The notes under the pieces were generated by a model. The model searched no databases, was not told the origin of the DNA, and saw only the letters and a program-made list of their open reading frames with translations. Below, piece after piece: positions 26,359 through 35,250 of a stretch of 64,000 nucleotides of DNA. The position numbers were made by a program, and so were the translations under genes. Numbering within the stretch: the stretch's first letter is position 1; every line of letters starts with the position of its first letter. Source of the DNA: Streptomyces sp. JH34 (GTDB lineage: Bacteria; Actinomycetota; Actinomycetes; Streptomycetales; Streptomycetaceae); contig NZ_JAJSOO010000001.1 in NCBI RefSeq assembly GCF_029428875.1, positions 2,604,001-2,668,000 of the forward strand, read 5' to 3'.

Positions 26359-27762
26359 ATGGACGGATCGGCCGAGGAAACGACGTACCGCGTCGAGCAC
26401 GACTCGATGGGCGAGGTGAAGGTGCCCGCGCACGCCAAGTGGCGTGCCCAGACGCAGCGCGCGGTGGAGAACTTCCCCATCTCCGGGCAACGGCTGGAGC
26501 GGGCCCACATCGAGGCCCTCGCCCGGATCAAGGCCGCCGCGGCCAAGGTCAACGCCGAGCTGCGGGTGCTGGATCCGGACGTCGCGGAGGCTATCCAGGA
26601 AGCCGCCGCCGAGGTGGCGGCGGGGCATTGGGACGAGCACTTCCCCGTCGACGTGTTCCAGACGGGTTCGGGCACGTCCTCGAACATGAACACCAACGAG
26701 GTCGTGGCCACGCTCGCCACCGAGCGTCTCGGGCGTGACGTCCACCCCAACGACCACGTCAACGCCTCCCAGTCGTCGAACGACGTGTTCCCGTCGTCCA
26801 TCCACATCGCCGCGACGGCGGCCGTCACCGCCGACCTGATTCCGGCGCTCGAACACCTGGCCGCGTCCCTGGAGCGGAAATCGGCCGAATTCTCGGAGAT
26901 CGTGAAGTCGGGCCGTACGCATCTGATGGACGCCACGCCCGTCACCCTGGGCCAGGAGTTCGGCGGCTACGCGGCGCAGATCCGCCACGGCGTCGAGCGG
27001 CTGCGCGCCTCGCTCCCCCGGCTCGCCGAACTCCCCCTGGGCGGAACGGCGGTGGGTACCGGGATCAACACGCCCCCCGGCTTCTCCGCCGCGGTCATCG
27101 CGGAGGTCGCCCGCACGACCGGCCTGCCGCTCACCGAGGCCCGGAACCACTTCGAGGCACAGGGCGCCCGGGACGGGCTCGTCGAGGCCTCGGGCCAGCT
27201 CCGCACGGTGGCCGTGTCGCTCACCAAGATCTCCAACGACCTGCGCTGGATGGCCTCCGGGCCCCGCACCGGGCTCGCCGAGATCGCCCTCCCCGACCTG
27301 CAGCCCGGGTCGTCGATCATGCCGGGCAAGGTCAATCCGGTCATCCCGGAGGCCGTGCTGATGGTCGCGGCCCAGGTGACGGGGAACGACGCCACGGTCG
27401 CCGCGGCCGGAGCGGCCGGCAACTTCGAGCTCAACGTGATGCTCCCGGTGATCGCCAAGAACCTGCTGGAGTCGGTGCGGCTGCTCGCCAACGCCTCCCG
27501 CCTGCTCGCCGACCGCACGGTCGACGGCATCACGGCCGACGCGGAACGGGCGCGGCGCTACGCGGAGTCCTCGCCGTCGGTCGTCACCCCGCTGAACAAG
27601 TACATCGGCTACGAGGAGGCGGCGAAGGTCGCCAAGAAGTCGCTGGCCGAAGGCACGACGATCCGGGAGACCGTGCTGGCCGGGGGCTACGTCGAGCGCG
27701 GCGACCTGACGCGGGAGCAGCTCGACGAGGCCCTGGACGTGCTGCGGATGACCAGGCCTTGA
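26359..27762 (+). CDS. fumC: Class II fumarate hydratase
   Basis: 467 residues. Family blocks are [43 protein letters not shown] and the signature loop [11 protein letters not shown] with catalytic Ser318 and Lys324. This enzyme needs no metal and is stable to oxygen. The start is certain: a textbook AGGAGGT lies eight bases before ATG 26359. Having both fumarase classes side by side lets the TCA cycle keep running when the Fe-S enzyme is damaged or iron is short. Confidence 0.95.
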   Translation: MDGSAEETTYRVEHDSMGEVKVPAHAKWRAQTQRAVENFPISGQRLERAHIEALARIKAAAAKVNAELRVLDPDVAEAIQEAAAEVAAGHWDEHFPVDVFQTGSGTSSNMNTNEVVATLATERLGRDVHPNDHVNASQSSNDVFPSSIHIAATAAVTADLIPALEHLAASLERKSAEFSEIVKSGRTHLMDATPVTLGQEFGGYAAQIRHGVERLRASLPRLAELPLGGTAVGTGINTPPGFSAAVIAEVARTTGLPLTEARNHFEAQGARDGLVEASGQLRTVAVSLTKISNDLRWMASGPRTGLAEIALPDLQPGSSIMPGKVNPVIPEAVLMVAAQVTGNDATVAAAGAAGNFELNVMLPVIAKNLLESVRLLANASRLLADRTVDGITADAERARRYAESSPSVVTPLNKYIGYEEAAKVAKKSLAEGTTIRETVLAGGYVERGDLTREQLDEALDVLRMTRP

Positions 27763-27806
27763 CGTGTAACGCACCGCCCCGGCGGGCGCGTCACTAAGAT
27801 CTCTTC

Positions 27807-28526
27807 ATGACAGCGACGGAAGCGGGTACGGGAGCAGGCTCCGGGGCGGGTGCGGGAGACGGCGTGCGCTGGGCGCCGGGGGACCGGATCCTCTGGCGTT
27901 ACCGGGCCAACGGGGAGCCCGGTGACGGCGGCGGCAGCGCGGTCCACATCTGCCGGCCGGTCACCGTCGTCCAGGACACCGACGACCTCCTCGCCGTGTG
28001 GATGGCGTCCGGCACCGAGTGTGTGCGGCCGGTCCTCGCCGACGGGACCCAGGTGCACGCCGAGCCGCTCGCCACCCGGTACACCCGCCCCCGCACGACG
28101 GTGCGTTCCCGGTGGTTCGGCTCGGGCGTGCTGAAGCTCGCACGGCCGGGCGACCCCTGGTCGGTCTGGCTGTTCTGGGACCGTGGCTGGCTCTTCCGCA
28201 ACTGGTACGTCAACCTCGAGGAGCCCCGGTCCCGCTGGGCGGGCGGGGTCGATTCGCAGGACCACTTCCTCGACATCTCCGTGCGCCCCGACCACAGCTG
28301 GGAGTGGCTCGACGAGGACGAGTTCGCGCAGGCGCAGCGGGTCGGGCTGATGGACGGGACCACCGCCCGAAGGGTGCGCGAGGCGGGGCTGGCCGCGGTC
28401 GAGGTCATCCAGCGGTGGGGCGCGCCGTTCAGCGACGGCTGGGAGCACTGGCGGCCCGACCCCCGGTGGAAGGTCCCCCCGCTGCCGGATGACTGGGACC
28501 GCACCCCCGCCACAACCCCGTCGTGA
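27807..28526 (+). CDS. DUF402 (FomD-like) protein
   Basis: 239 residues. The DUF402 barrel is recognisable from WLFRNWYVNLEEPRSRWAGGVDSQDHFLDI, which contains the conserved acidic residues that bind divalent metal in FomD, a CMP-releasing hydrolase of fosfomycin biosynthesis. Most members are housekeeping nucleoside di/triphosphate hydrolases of unknown role, and no phosphonate genes are near. The N-terminus is Gly/Ala-rich. Confidence 0.8.
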   Translation: MTATEAGTGAGSGAGAGDGVRWAPGDRILWRYRANGEPGDGGGSAVHICRPVTVVQDTDDLLAVWMASGTECVRPVLADGTQVHAEPLATRYTRPRTTVRSRWFGSGVLKLARPGDPWSVWLFWDRGWLFRNWYVNLEEPRSRWAGGVDSQDHFLDISVRPDHSWEWLDEDEFAQAQRVGLMDGTTARRVREAGLAAVEVIQRWGAPFSDGWEHWRPDPRWKVPPLPDDWDRTPATTPS

Positions 28527-28908
28527 GACCCTTGATGCACCCCAGGGGGGCAAACGTAGGATCGCCTTCCATGAACCGCTCCGCCGGAACGACAGGCCAC
28601 AACCGGCGTGACCGGCACGGGGCCTGACCACCAGTCACCGAACGCGTCGCACGAGTCACACGGTCCACGAAGCCGTTGGGTCACGCGGCGCACGAACCAC
28701 TGCGAGGGGGTGGAGACATGCACGCTGTCCGCTGCCCGGCCATCGGAAGACCTCGTACCGGCCACCTTGCCGGGTACCCGGTTTCGGCCCCATTTCCCAG
28801 GGCATCCGGTGACAGCCGTTGTTCTCACCGCTCTTGCCGGGGCACAGTGGCGCAGCCCCCCGAGGTGATTGCCTCATACAACCGGCCCGGACGGACGGAA
28901 TCCCACGC
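28527..28908. other. Long leader upstream of the SpoIIE phosphatase
   Basis: 382 bp. A TAGGAT hexamer at 28557-28562 with TTGATG at 28532-28537 (19-bp spacing) could be a promoter. Two small reading frames follow: 18 codons from ATG 28571 and 64 codons from ATG 28718, described separately. No stable terminator-like hairpin is evident. Confidence 0.45.
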
Positions 28909-28912
28909 GTGA
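28718..28912 (+). CDS. Possible 64-aa upstream ORF coupled to the phosphatase
   Basis: ATG 28718 is preceded by GGGGGTGGAG. The frame (MHAVRCPAIGRPRTGHL...) ends with TGA overlapping the phosphatase GTG as GTGA, an arrangement typical of translational coupling. The protein has Cys and Arg residues but no recognisable domain and atypical composition. It may be a leader peptide, or the overlap may be chance. Confidence 0.25.
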   Translation: MHAVRCPAIGRPRTGHLAGYPVSAPFPRASGDSRCSHRSCRGTVAQPPEVIASYNRPGRTESHA

Positions 28913-30855
28913 CGGAGCATCCCACCTCCCACGAAGGCCGGCAGCCTCTCGCCGCCCGGCCGCAGGAACGCGCCCGGCCCCGGCAGCAGGAGGCCCCACC
29001 GGGCGCCGCTGCCACGGCCGCGATCCCCGGCCCCTCTCCCGTGCCGAACACGGCGAAGGGCCCGGTACCGAACGCGGTGCCGAATCCTGTGCCCGGCGCG
29101 GCGGACGCGACCGGACCCGCCGCCGACTCCCAGGCGCCGGCCCGCCGCGAGGGCGACCGGTTGCGTTTCGTCGGCGCGGCGACCCGCCGGATCGCGCGCG
29201 GCATAGACCTGGACGAGATCGTGCTGGGTCTGTGCCGGGCGAGCGTACCCACGTTCTCCGACGCCATACTCGTCTACCTCCGCGACCCGCTCCCCGTCGG
29301 AGACGAACGGCCGGCCACCCCGTTCGTCCTGCGGCTGCGGCGTACCGACAGGCTGCGGCTGACCGGCGAGGAGAGCGACGGCGGGCCGGAGGGCGAGCGG
29401 CTGCGACTGCCCGTCGCCGGCTCGCAGGCGGGGCTGCTGCCCGCCGCCGACCTGTGTGAGATCCGGGCGGGCGGCGCGCTCGCCGAGGTGCTGCGCGGGG
29501 TGCGGCCCGTCTTCGGGGACTCCGCCGCGGCCCGCGTCGCCCTGCCGGAGCTGCTGGGTGCCGGCCGGACCGTACCGACCGGGCACCGCGCGATCCTGGC
29601 TCCGCTGCGCGGCCGGCGCCGGGTGATCGGTGCCGCCGTCTTCCTGCGCGGTCCGGACCGTCCGCCGTTCGAGGCCAACGACCTCCTGGTCGCGGCCCAG
29701 CTGGCCACGCACACCGCGCTCGGCATCGACAAGGCGGTGCTGTACGGGCGTGAGGCCTACATCGCCGACGAGTTGCAGCGCACGATGCTGCCCGACTCGC
29801 TTCCGCAGCCGACGGGTGTGCGGCTGGCCTCGCGCTACCTCCCGGCCGCCGAGACGGCCAGGGTGGGCGGGGACTGGTACGACGCGATCCCGCTGCCCGG
29901 CAGCAGGGTCGCGCTGGTCGTCGGTGACGTGATGGGGCACTCCATGACGTCGGCGGCGATCATGGGCCAGCTGCGCACCACGGCCCAGACCCTGGCCGGC
30001 CTCGACCTGCCTCCGCAGGAGGTCCTGCACCACCTGGACGAGCAGGCGCAGCGGCTCGGCAGCGACCGCATGGCGACCTGCCTGTACGCGGTGTACGACC
30101 CCGTCGCGCACCGCATCACCATCGCCAACGCCGGCCACCCGCCGCCCGTGCTGCTGCATCTGGGCGGCCGGGCGGAGGTGCTGCGGGTGCCGCCGGGTGC
30201 GCCGATCGGTGTGGGCGGGGTCGATTTCGAGGCCGTCGAGCTGGACGCGCCGGCCGGGGCGACGCTGCTGCTGTACACGGACGGTCTGGTGGAGTCGCGG
30301 CTGCGGGACGTCTGGACGGGCATCGAGATCCTGCGCGAGCGGCTCGCCACCACCGCGCAGCTGACCGGTCCGGACCACTCGCCGCCGCTGGAGGCGCTCT
30401 GCGACGACGTGCTGGACATGCTCGGTCCGGGCGACCGGGACGACGACATCGCGCTGCTCGCCGCCCGGTTCGACGGGATCGCGCCGAGCGATGTCGCCTA
30501 CTGGTTCCTGGAGCCGGAGGACGCGGCCCCCGGCCGGGCCCGCAGGCTGGCCCGCAGGGCGCTGAGCCGCTGGGGTCTGGACGACCTCTCGGACGAGGTG
30601 GAGCTGCTGGTCAGCGAGGTGGTGACCAATGCCGTGCGCTACGCGGAGCGTCCGGTGACGCTGCGGCTGCTGCGTACGGACATCCTGCGCTGCGAGGTGG
30701 GCGACGACGCCCCGCAGCTGCCCCGTCAGCGGCGGGCCCGTGAGACGGACGAGGGCGGACGCGGGCTGTTCCTGGTCAACCGGCTGGCGCGGCGGTGGGG
30801 GGCGACCCGGCTGTCGACGGGCAAGGTGGTCTGGTTCGAGATGGCCACCCGCTGA
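28909..30855 (+). CDS. SpoIIE-family phosphatase with GAF and HATPase_c domains
   Basis: 648 residues. A disordered Pro/Ala-rich start of about 85 residues is followed by a GAF-like sensor (about 100-275), a SpoIIE/PP2C phosphatase (about 285-515; GGDWYDAIPLPG, VVGDVMGHS, NAGHPPP, LLYTDGLVESR, DRDDDIALL) and an RsbW-like ATPase (520-648; EVVTNAVRYA, ETDEGGRGLFLV). Having a phosphatase and an anti-sigma-type kinase in one chain is common in Streptomyces; the two activities would set the phosphorylation state of an anti-sigma antagonist. GTG 28909 is the start; upstream frame residues are not family-like. Confidence 0.88.
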   Translation: MTEHPTSHEGRQPLAARPQERARPRQQEAPPGAAATAAIPGPSPVPNTAKGPVPNAVPNPVPGAADATGPAADSQAPARREGDRLRFVGAATRRIARGIDLDEIVLGLCRASVPTFSDAILVYLRDPLPVGDERPATPFVLRLRRTDRLRLTGEESDGGPEGERLRLPVAGSQAGLLPAADLCEIRAGGALAEVLRGVRPVFGDSAAARVALPELLGAGRTVPTGHRAILAPLRGRRRVIGAAVFLRGPDRPPFEANDLLVAAQLATHTALGIDKAVLYGREAYIADELQRTMLPDSLPQPTGVRLASRYLPAAETARVGGDWYDAIPLPGSRVALVVGDVMGHSMTSAAIMGQLRTTAQTLAGLDLPPQEVLHHLDEQAQRLGSDRMATCLYAVYDPVAHRITIANAGHPPPVLLHLGGRAEVLRVPPGAPIGVGGVDFEAVELDAPAGATLLLYTDGLVESRLRDVWTGIEILRERLATTAQLTGPDHSPPLEALCDDVLDMLGPGDRDDDIALLAARFDGIAPSDVAYWFLEPEDAAPGRARRLARRALSRWGLDDLSDEVELLVSEVVTNAVRYAERPVTLRLLRTDILRCEVGDDAPQLPRQRRARETDEGGRGLFLVNRLARRWGATRLSTGKVVWFEMATR

Positions 30856-30878
30856 GGGTGCCTTCCCGTGGACACGGA

Positions 30879-30910
30879 TGAGGGGCGGTGCCGGCCGGCA
30901 CCGCCCCTCA
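30879..30910. terminator. Terminator between phosphatase and PBP genes
   Basis: TGAGGGGCGGTGCC / GGCACCGCCCCTCA with a GGCC loop; the whole element is palindromic. It lies between convergent genes. Confidence 0.85.
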
Positions 30911-30933
30911 CGCGTGGCCCCCGCAGGTGGCCG

Positions 30934-33165
30934 CTACTGCCCCAGCAGGGTGTCGCCGCCCGGCCGTTCGCCGGGCGGCTGGGCGCCGCCGTCCTCGGGA
31001 TCCGTCGTGGTGCTGGGCGTCCCGCTCGGCGTCGAGGTGGGCGTCTGGCTCGGGGTGTCGGAGGGCGTCGGCTGCTCCTCGGTCGGCGTCTCGGACGGCG
31101 TTTCCGAGGGCGTCGGCTCCTCACTGGGCGTCTCGGACGGCTCCTGGGTCTCGGAGGGGGTGGCCGAGGGCGTCTCGGTCACTGCCGTCTCACCGCGTTC
31201 GACCCCCTGGAGGTCGAAGGTCGCGTCCGACCCTCCCCCGAGCGCGTCCAGGGTGTAGTCGGCCCAGATCTTCGCGGGGAACCCACCGCCGTTGGCCCGG
31301 CCGGAGTTGGCCGTGCCCGTGAGGCTGACCTGTCCGCCGCCCTCCTTGGGGGACTCGCCGTAGAGGGCGACCACCGTCGTGAGCTCCGGGGTGTAGGCCG
31401 CGAACCAGGCCGCCTTGTTGTTCTCGGAGGTGCCGGTCTTGCCCGCGGCGTCGTAGGCGGAGGTGTTCGCCTCGCGTCCGGAGCCGAGGTCGACGACCTC
31501 GGTCAGCGCCTTCGTCACGGTGTCGGCGGACGCACGGCTGATCGCCTGACCGCCCACACCGTCCACGGGTTCCATGGTGCGGTCACGGTGCTCCGCGGTC
31601 TTCACGATGGCCGGGGTGACCTTCTTGCCGTGGTTGTCGAGGGTGGCGTACACCCCGGCCATGTCCCACGTCGAGGCGTTCATGGTGCCGAGCGTGATCG
31701 CGGGTCGCTCGGGGAAGTTCTTGTCCGGTACGCCCATGTCGAGCGCGGTCCTCTTCACCGCGGCCGGGGTGACGTCGACGACCATCTGCGCGAAGACGGA
31801 GTTGATCGACTTGTCCATCGCCCTCTGGACGGTCGGGCTGTCGTAGCTGACGTCGTCCTCGTTCTGCGGGGCGAACGGGGTGTCGCTGCCGACGACCGGG
31901 CGCTTGCTGGTGCCGTCGTAGACCGTGTTCAGGCCGATCAGGTCGCCGTCCTGGGTGGTCGACTCGTTCTCCAGGGCGGAGGCGAGCACGAGCGGCTTGA
32001 AGGTGGAGGCCGGCTGGTAGTCCTGCCGGGTGGCGTTGTTGTACCAGTGCTCGGTGGCCCCGACACCGCCGTACAGCGCGACGACCTTGCCGGTCTTCGG
32101 GTCCACGGACGTGGCGCCGGCCTGGACGGTCGCGTCGACCTTGTTGTCCTTCCGGTCGAGCTGGCTCTCCAGCTGCCGGTCGACCGACTTCTCGAGCTGC
32201 TTCTGCCGCTTCTTGTCGATGTTGAGGGTGACGGTCCAGCCGCCGGCGTCCAGCATCTCCTCGGTGACGCCCTGCCGCTTCATCTCGTCGTTCGCGGCCT
32301 CGACGAGGTAACCGGTCTGTCCCTCCATCCCGGGGGCGGCCTTGGGCGACTTCGGCACGGGGAACGTCATCCTGTCCCGCTCGGCCTTGTCGAGCCAGCC
32401 CTCGCCGACCATGTTGTTCAGCGTGTAGGCCCAGCGCTCCTTGACGAGCTTCTTGCCGGTGGGCGTCGCGTTCGCCCAGTCGTACTGGCTGGGGGCCTGG
32501 AGCAGGGCCGCGAGGTAGGCGCCCTGGGAGGTGTCCAGGTCCTTGGCGTCGACGCCGTAGTAGGCCTGCGCCGCCGCCTGGATGCCGCTCGCACCGCGTC
32601 CGTAGTACACGGTGTTGAGGTAACCGGCGAGGATGTCGTCCTTCTTCGTGCGCTGGTCGACCTTGAGGGAGATCACCAGCTCCTTGAGCTTGCGGGTGAC
32701 CGTCTGGTCCTGCGTGAGGTAGTAGTTCTTCACGTACTGCTGGGTGATCGTGGATCCGCCCTGCTTGCCCTTGCCCGTGACCGTGTTGAACAGGCCGCGC
32801 GCGGTGCCCTTCAGGTCGACGCCCTGGTCACGGTAGAAGGACTTGTTCTCGGCGGCCACGAAGGCGTGCTGGACGCTCCTGGGTACGACGTCGAGGTCGA
32901 CTATCTCCCGGTTGACCTCGGAGTTGCTCCGGGCCAGAAGTGTGCCGTCGCTGTACTTGTAGACGTTGCTCTGCTTCTCGGCCTGGGCGTTGGCCTCCGG
33001 CACGTCGACGTACATGTAGAGCGCCGCGAGGGCTCCCATTCCGAGCAGGCAGAGTCCGAAGAACGTGCCCAGGATCTTCCGCCAGGTGAAGAGCCGGCGT
33101 ATGCCACCGCCCTTGGCCCGGCGGGCTTCTCGCCCCTGGGCTCGCCGCGCGTCCGCTCGACCCAT
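30934..33165 (-). CDS. Class A penicillin-binding protein (bifunctional)
   Basis: 743 residues. A basic cytosolic start is followed by a membrane anchor (ILGTFFGLCLLGMGALAALYMYV, about 31-53), a GT51 glycosyltransferase (AAENKSFYRDQGVD, GGSTITQQYVKNYYL, RKLKELVISLKVDQRTKK) and a transpeptidase with SxxK in ASTFKPL, SxN in KSINSVF and KTGTS. The glycosyltransferase motif reads ENKSF where EDxxF is usual. The last 90 or so residues are a Pro/Ser/Thr/Glu repeat tail (PSETPSE units) outside the cell, likely a flexible wall-spanning or O-mannosylated region. AGGAG precedes ATG 33165. It builds peptidoglycan. Confidence 0.93.
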   Translation of the reverse strand: MGRADARRAQGREARRAKGGGIRRLFTWRKILGTFFGLCLLGMGALAALYMYVDVPEANAQAEKQSNVYKYSDGTLLARSNSEVNREIVDLDVVPRSVQHAFVAAENKSFYRDQGVDLKGTARGLFNTVTGKGKQGGSTITQQYVKNYYLTQDQTVTRKLKELVISLKVDQRTKKDDILAGYLNTVYYGRGASGIQAAAQAYYGVDAKDLDTSQGAYLAALLQAPSQYDWANATPTGKKLVKERWAYTLNNMVGEGWLDKAERDRMTFPVPKSPKAAPGMEGQTGYLVEAANDEMKRQGVTEEMLDAGGWTVTLNIDKKRQKQLEKSVDRQLESQLDRKDNKVDATVQAGATSVDPKTGKVVALYGGVGATEHWYNNATRQDYQPASTFKPLVLASALENESTTQDGDLIGLNTVYDGTSKRPVVGSDTPFAPQNEDDVSYDSPTVQRAMDKSINSVFAQMVVDVTPAAVKRTALDMGVPDKNFPERPAITLGTMNASTWDMAGVYATLDNHGKKVTPAIVKTAEHRDRTMEPVDGVGGQAISRASADTVTKALTEVVDLGSGREANTSAYDAAGKTGTSENNKAAWFAAYTPELTTVVALYGESPKEGGGQVSLTGTANSGRANGGGFPAKIWADYTLDALGGGSDATFDLQGVERGETAVTETPSATPSETQEPSETPSEEPTPSETPSETPTEEQPTPSDTPSQTPTSTPSGTPSTTTDPEDGGAQPPGERPGGDTLLGQ

Positions 33166-33334
33166 CGCTGTGGTGCTCCTGTTCTTCTGCTCGTACCGCT
33201 CCGGTCAGACCTGCCAGCTAACACCGAAAGCCTGGACAAATGGCGGGCGATCCGGTCTTTTCCGGACGTGAGAATCAGCACCCGGTCCCGAAGGAACCGA
33301 CTCGCGAGGGATGCGCAAGGTTGCGAGGCGCGAT

Positions 33335-33350
33335 AATGTGTAATCACATT
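33335..33350. promoter_or_regulatory. Palindrome upstream of the SPFH gene
   Basis: AATGTGTAATCACATT, a perfect inverted repeat (AATGTG/CACATT) 38-53 bp before the SPFH start, within an AT-rich island. Confidence 0.45.
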
Positions 33351-33387
33351 GCTAGCGCGGCGCTATGCCGCTCGAAACGGGGGATCC

Positions 33388-34359
33388 ATGTCCGCACCGC
33401 ACGACCTTCCCGGCACGCCCGGCCCCGGCGCCGACCTGACGCCGGACGCTCCCGAGATGCCCGCACCGCAGGTCAGGGAGACGGTCGCCCACTCCATCCC
33501 CGGCGGCGTCGGCCTCCTGCTGACCGTCCTCGGAGTCTTCCTCGGCGTGGCCCTGTGCATCGTCGGGGGCGTCCTCGGGTCCGACGGCCACAACGGCACC
33601 GGCGTCCCGCTCTTCATCCTCGGGCTGCTCCTGACCATCGCCTCGTTCTTCTGCATGAGCGGTGTGAAGATGGTCGCTCCCGGCGAGGCGCGGGTCATCC
33701 AGCTCTTCGGACGCTACGTCGGCACGATCCGGGCGGACGGCCTGCGCTGGATCAACCCCCTGACCTCCAGCCGGAAGATCTCCACCCGGGTCCGCAACCA
33801 CGAGACCGCCGTCCTGAAGGTCAACGACGCCTACGGCAACCCGATCGAGCTCGCCGCGATCGTCGTCTGGAAGGTCGAGGACACCGCACAGGCGCTCTTC
33901 GAGGTCGACGACTTCCTGGAGTTCGTCGCCACCCAGACCGAGGCGGCCGTCCGGCACATCGCCATCGAGTACCCGTACGACGCCCACGAGGAGGGCGGCC
34001 TCTCCCTGCGCGGCAACGCCGAGGAGATCACCGAGAAGCTCGCGGTCGAGCTCACCGCACGGGTGCAGGCGGCGGGCGTGCGCATCATCGAGTCCCGCTT
34101 CAGCCACCTCGCCTACGCCCCCGAGATCGCCTCGGCGATGCTGCAGCGGCAGCAGGCGGGCGCGGTCGTCGCCGCCCGTCAGCAGATCGTCGAGGGCGCC
34201 GTGGGCATGGTCGAGATGGCACTGACCCGGATCGCGGAGCAGGACATCGTCGAACTCGACTCCGAGCGAAAGGCCGCCATGGTCAGCAACCTGATGGTGG
34301 TCCTGTGCGGTGACCGTGCGGCCCAGCCGGTCCTGAACACGGGCACGCTCTACCAGTGA
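33388..34359 (+). CDS. SPFH/Band-7 domain membrane protein
   Basis: 323 residues. Two hydrophobic segments near the N-terminus ([21 protein letters not shown] and [16 protein letters not shown]) precede an SPFH domain ([29 protein letters not shown]...[20 protein letters not shown]). The C-terminal helical part has REHAVPs-like repeats ([42 protein letters not shown]). SPFH proteins form rings that organise membrane microdomains. It overlaps the next gene by four bases, so the pair is co-translated. Confidence 0.85.
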   Translation: MSAPHDLPGTPGPGADLTPDAPEMPAPQVRETVAHSIPGGVGLLLTVLGVFLGVALCIVGGVLGSDGHNGTGVPLFILGLLLTIASFFCMSGVKMVAPGEARVIQLFGRYVGTIRADGLRWINPLTSSRKISTRVRNHETAVLKVNDAYGNPIELAAIVVWKVEDTAQALFEVDDFLEFVATQTEAAVRHIAIEYPYDAHEEGGLSLRGNAEEITEKLAVELTARVQAAGVRIIESRFSHLAYAPEIASAMLQRQQAGAVVAARQQIVEGAVGMVEMALTRIAEQDIVELDSERKAAMVSNLMVVLCGDRAAQPVLNTGTLYQ

Positions 34360-34622
34360 CCGACGACGCGGCCCCTCCCCCCGGCCGGACGCCCCGGCGC
34401 GGCCCCGCCCGCAAGCAGATGCTGCTGCGGCTGGATCCCGCGGTGCACGACGCGCTGGCCCGGTGGGCCTCGGACGAGCTGCGCAGCGCGAACGCGCAGA
34501 TCGAGTTCCTGCTGCGGCGGGCCCTCGCGGAGGCGGGCAGGCTCCCCGGCGGCGCGGCCCCGATCGCACGCAGGGGCCGACCGCCGAAGGCCCCGCCGGA
34601 GCCGCCCGGAGCGGTGGAGTGA
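34356..34622 (+). CDS. Arc-like ribbon-helix-helix protein
   Basis: 88 residues. KQMLLRLDPAVHDALARWASDELRSANAQIEFLLRRAL is a ribbon-helix-helix (Arc/MetJ) fold; the flanks are Pro/Arg-rich. It could be a DNA-binding regulator of its own operon or an antitoxin-like protein. The GTG start overlaps the SPFH stop as GTGA. The pairing with an SPFH gene implies linked function, possibly through binding at the AATGTG palindrome upstream. Confidence 0.75.
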   Translation: MTDDAAPPPGRTPRRGPARKQMLLRLDPAVHDALARWASDELRSANAQIEFLLRRALAEAGRLPGGAAPIARRGRPPKAPPEPPGAVE

Positions 34623-34685
34623 GCGTGGGGGCGGGCCGGCGGCCCGCCCCCACCGCCCGTTCCCAGCTCCCGCAGCCCGCGGCCC

Positions 34686-34714
34686 GTATACATGCGATGT
34701 ATACACACCGTGTA
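34686..34714 (+). promoter_or_regulatory. Double palindrome, PadR operator
   Basis: GTATACATGCGATGTATAC (8-bp arms, 3-nt centre, 34686-34704) overlaps TACAC-ACC-GTGTA (34702-34714). A TACTGT hexamer that could be the -10 element follows at 34713-34718, only eight bases before the PadR start, so repressor binding would block the promoter. Confidence 0.7.
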
Positions 34715-34725
34715 CTGTGCGCGGC

Positions 34726-35250
34726 ATGTCAATCGGTCACACACTCCTCGGGCTCCTCGAGTCCGGCCCCCGCCACGGCTACGACCTGAAGCGCAGCTTC
34801 GACGAGAAGTTCGGCCAGGATCGCCCCCTGCACTACGGCCAGGTCTACGCGACCATGTCCCGCCTGCTGAAGAACGGACTCGTCGAGGTCGACGGCGTCG
34901 AGTCCGACGGCGGCCCCGAACGCAAGCGGTACGCCATCACCGACGCCGGCATCACCGACGTCACCGCCTGGCTCGCACAGCCCGAGAAGCCGGAGCCCTA
35001 CCTCCAGTCGACCCTGTACACCAAGGTCGTCCTCGCCCTGCTCACCGGCCGCGACGCCGCCGACCTGCTGGACGCCCAGCGCTCCGAGCACCTGCGCCTG
35101 ATGCGCGTCCTCACCGACCGCAAGCGCAAGGGCGACCTCGCCGACCAGCTGATCTGCGACCACGCTCTCTTCCACCTCGAAGCCGATCTGCGCTGGCTGG
35201 AACTGACCTCCGCGCGTCTCGGCCGGCTCGCCGAGGTGGTCCTCCCGTGA
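34726..35250 (+). CDS. PadR-family transcriptional regulator
   Basis: 174 residues. The PadR winged helix (LLGLLESGPRHGYDLKRSFDEKFG...LHYGQVYATMSRLLKNGLVEVDGVESDGGPERKRYAITDAG) is followed by a helical dimerisation domain. PadR proteins repress transport operons and release on binding a drug-like ligand. It is the first gene of a three-gene operon with GTGA and ATGA overlaps into an ABC ATPase and an FtsX-like permease, and its own start sits next to two palindromes. Confidence 0.9.
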   Translation: MSIGHTLLGLLESGPRHGYDLKRSFDEKFGQDRPLHYGQVYATMSRLLKNGLVEVDGVESDGGPERKRYAITDAGITDVTAWLAQPEKPEPYLQSTLYTKVVLALLTGRDAADLLDAQRSEHLRLMRVLTDRKRKGDLADQLICDHALFHLEADLRWLELTSARLGRLAEVVLP

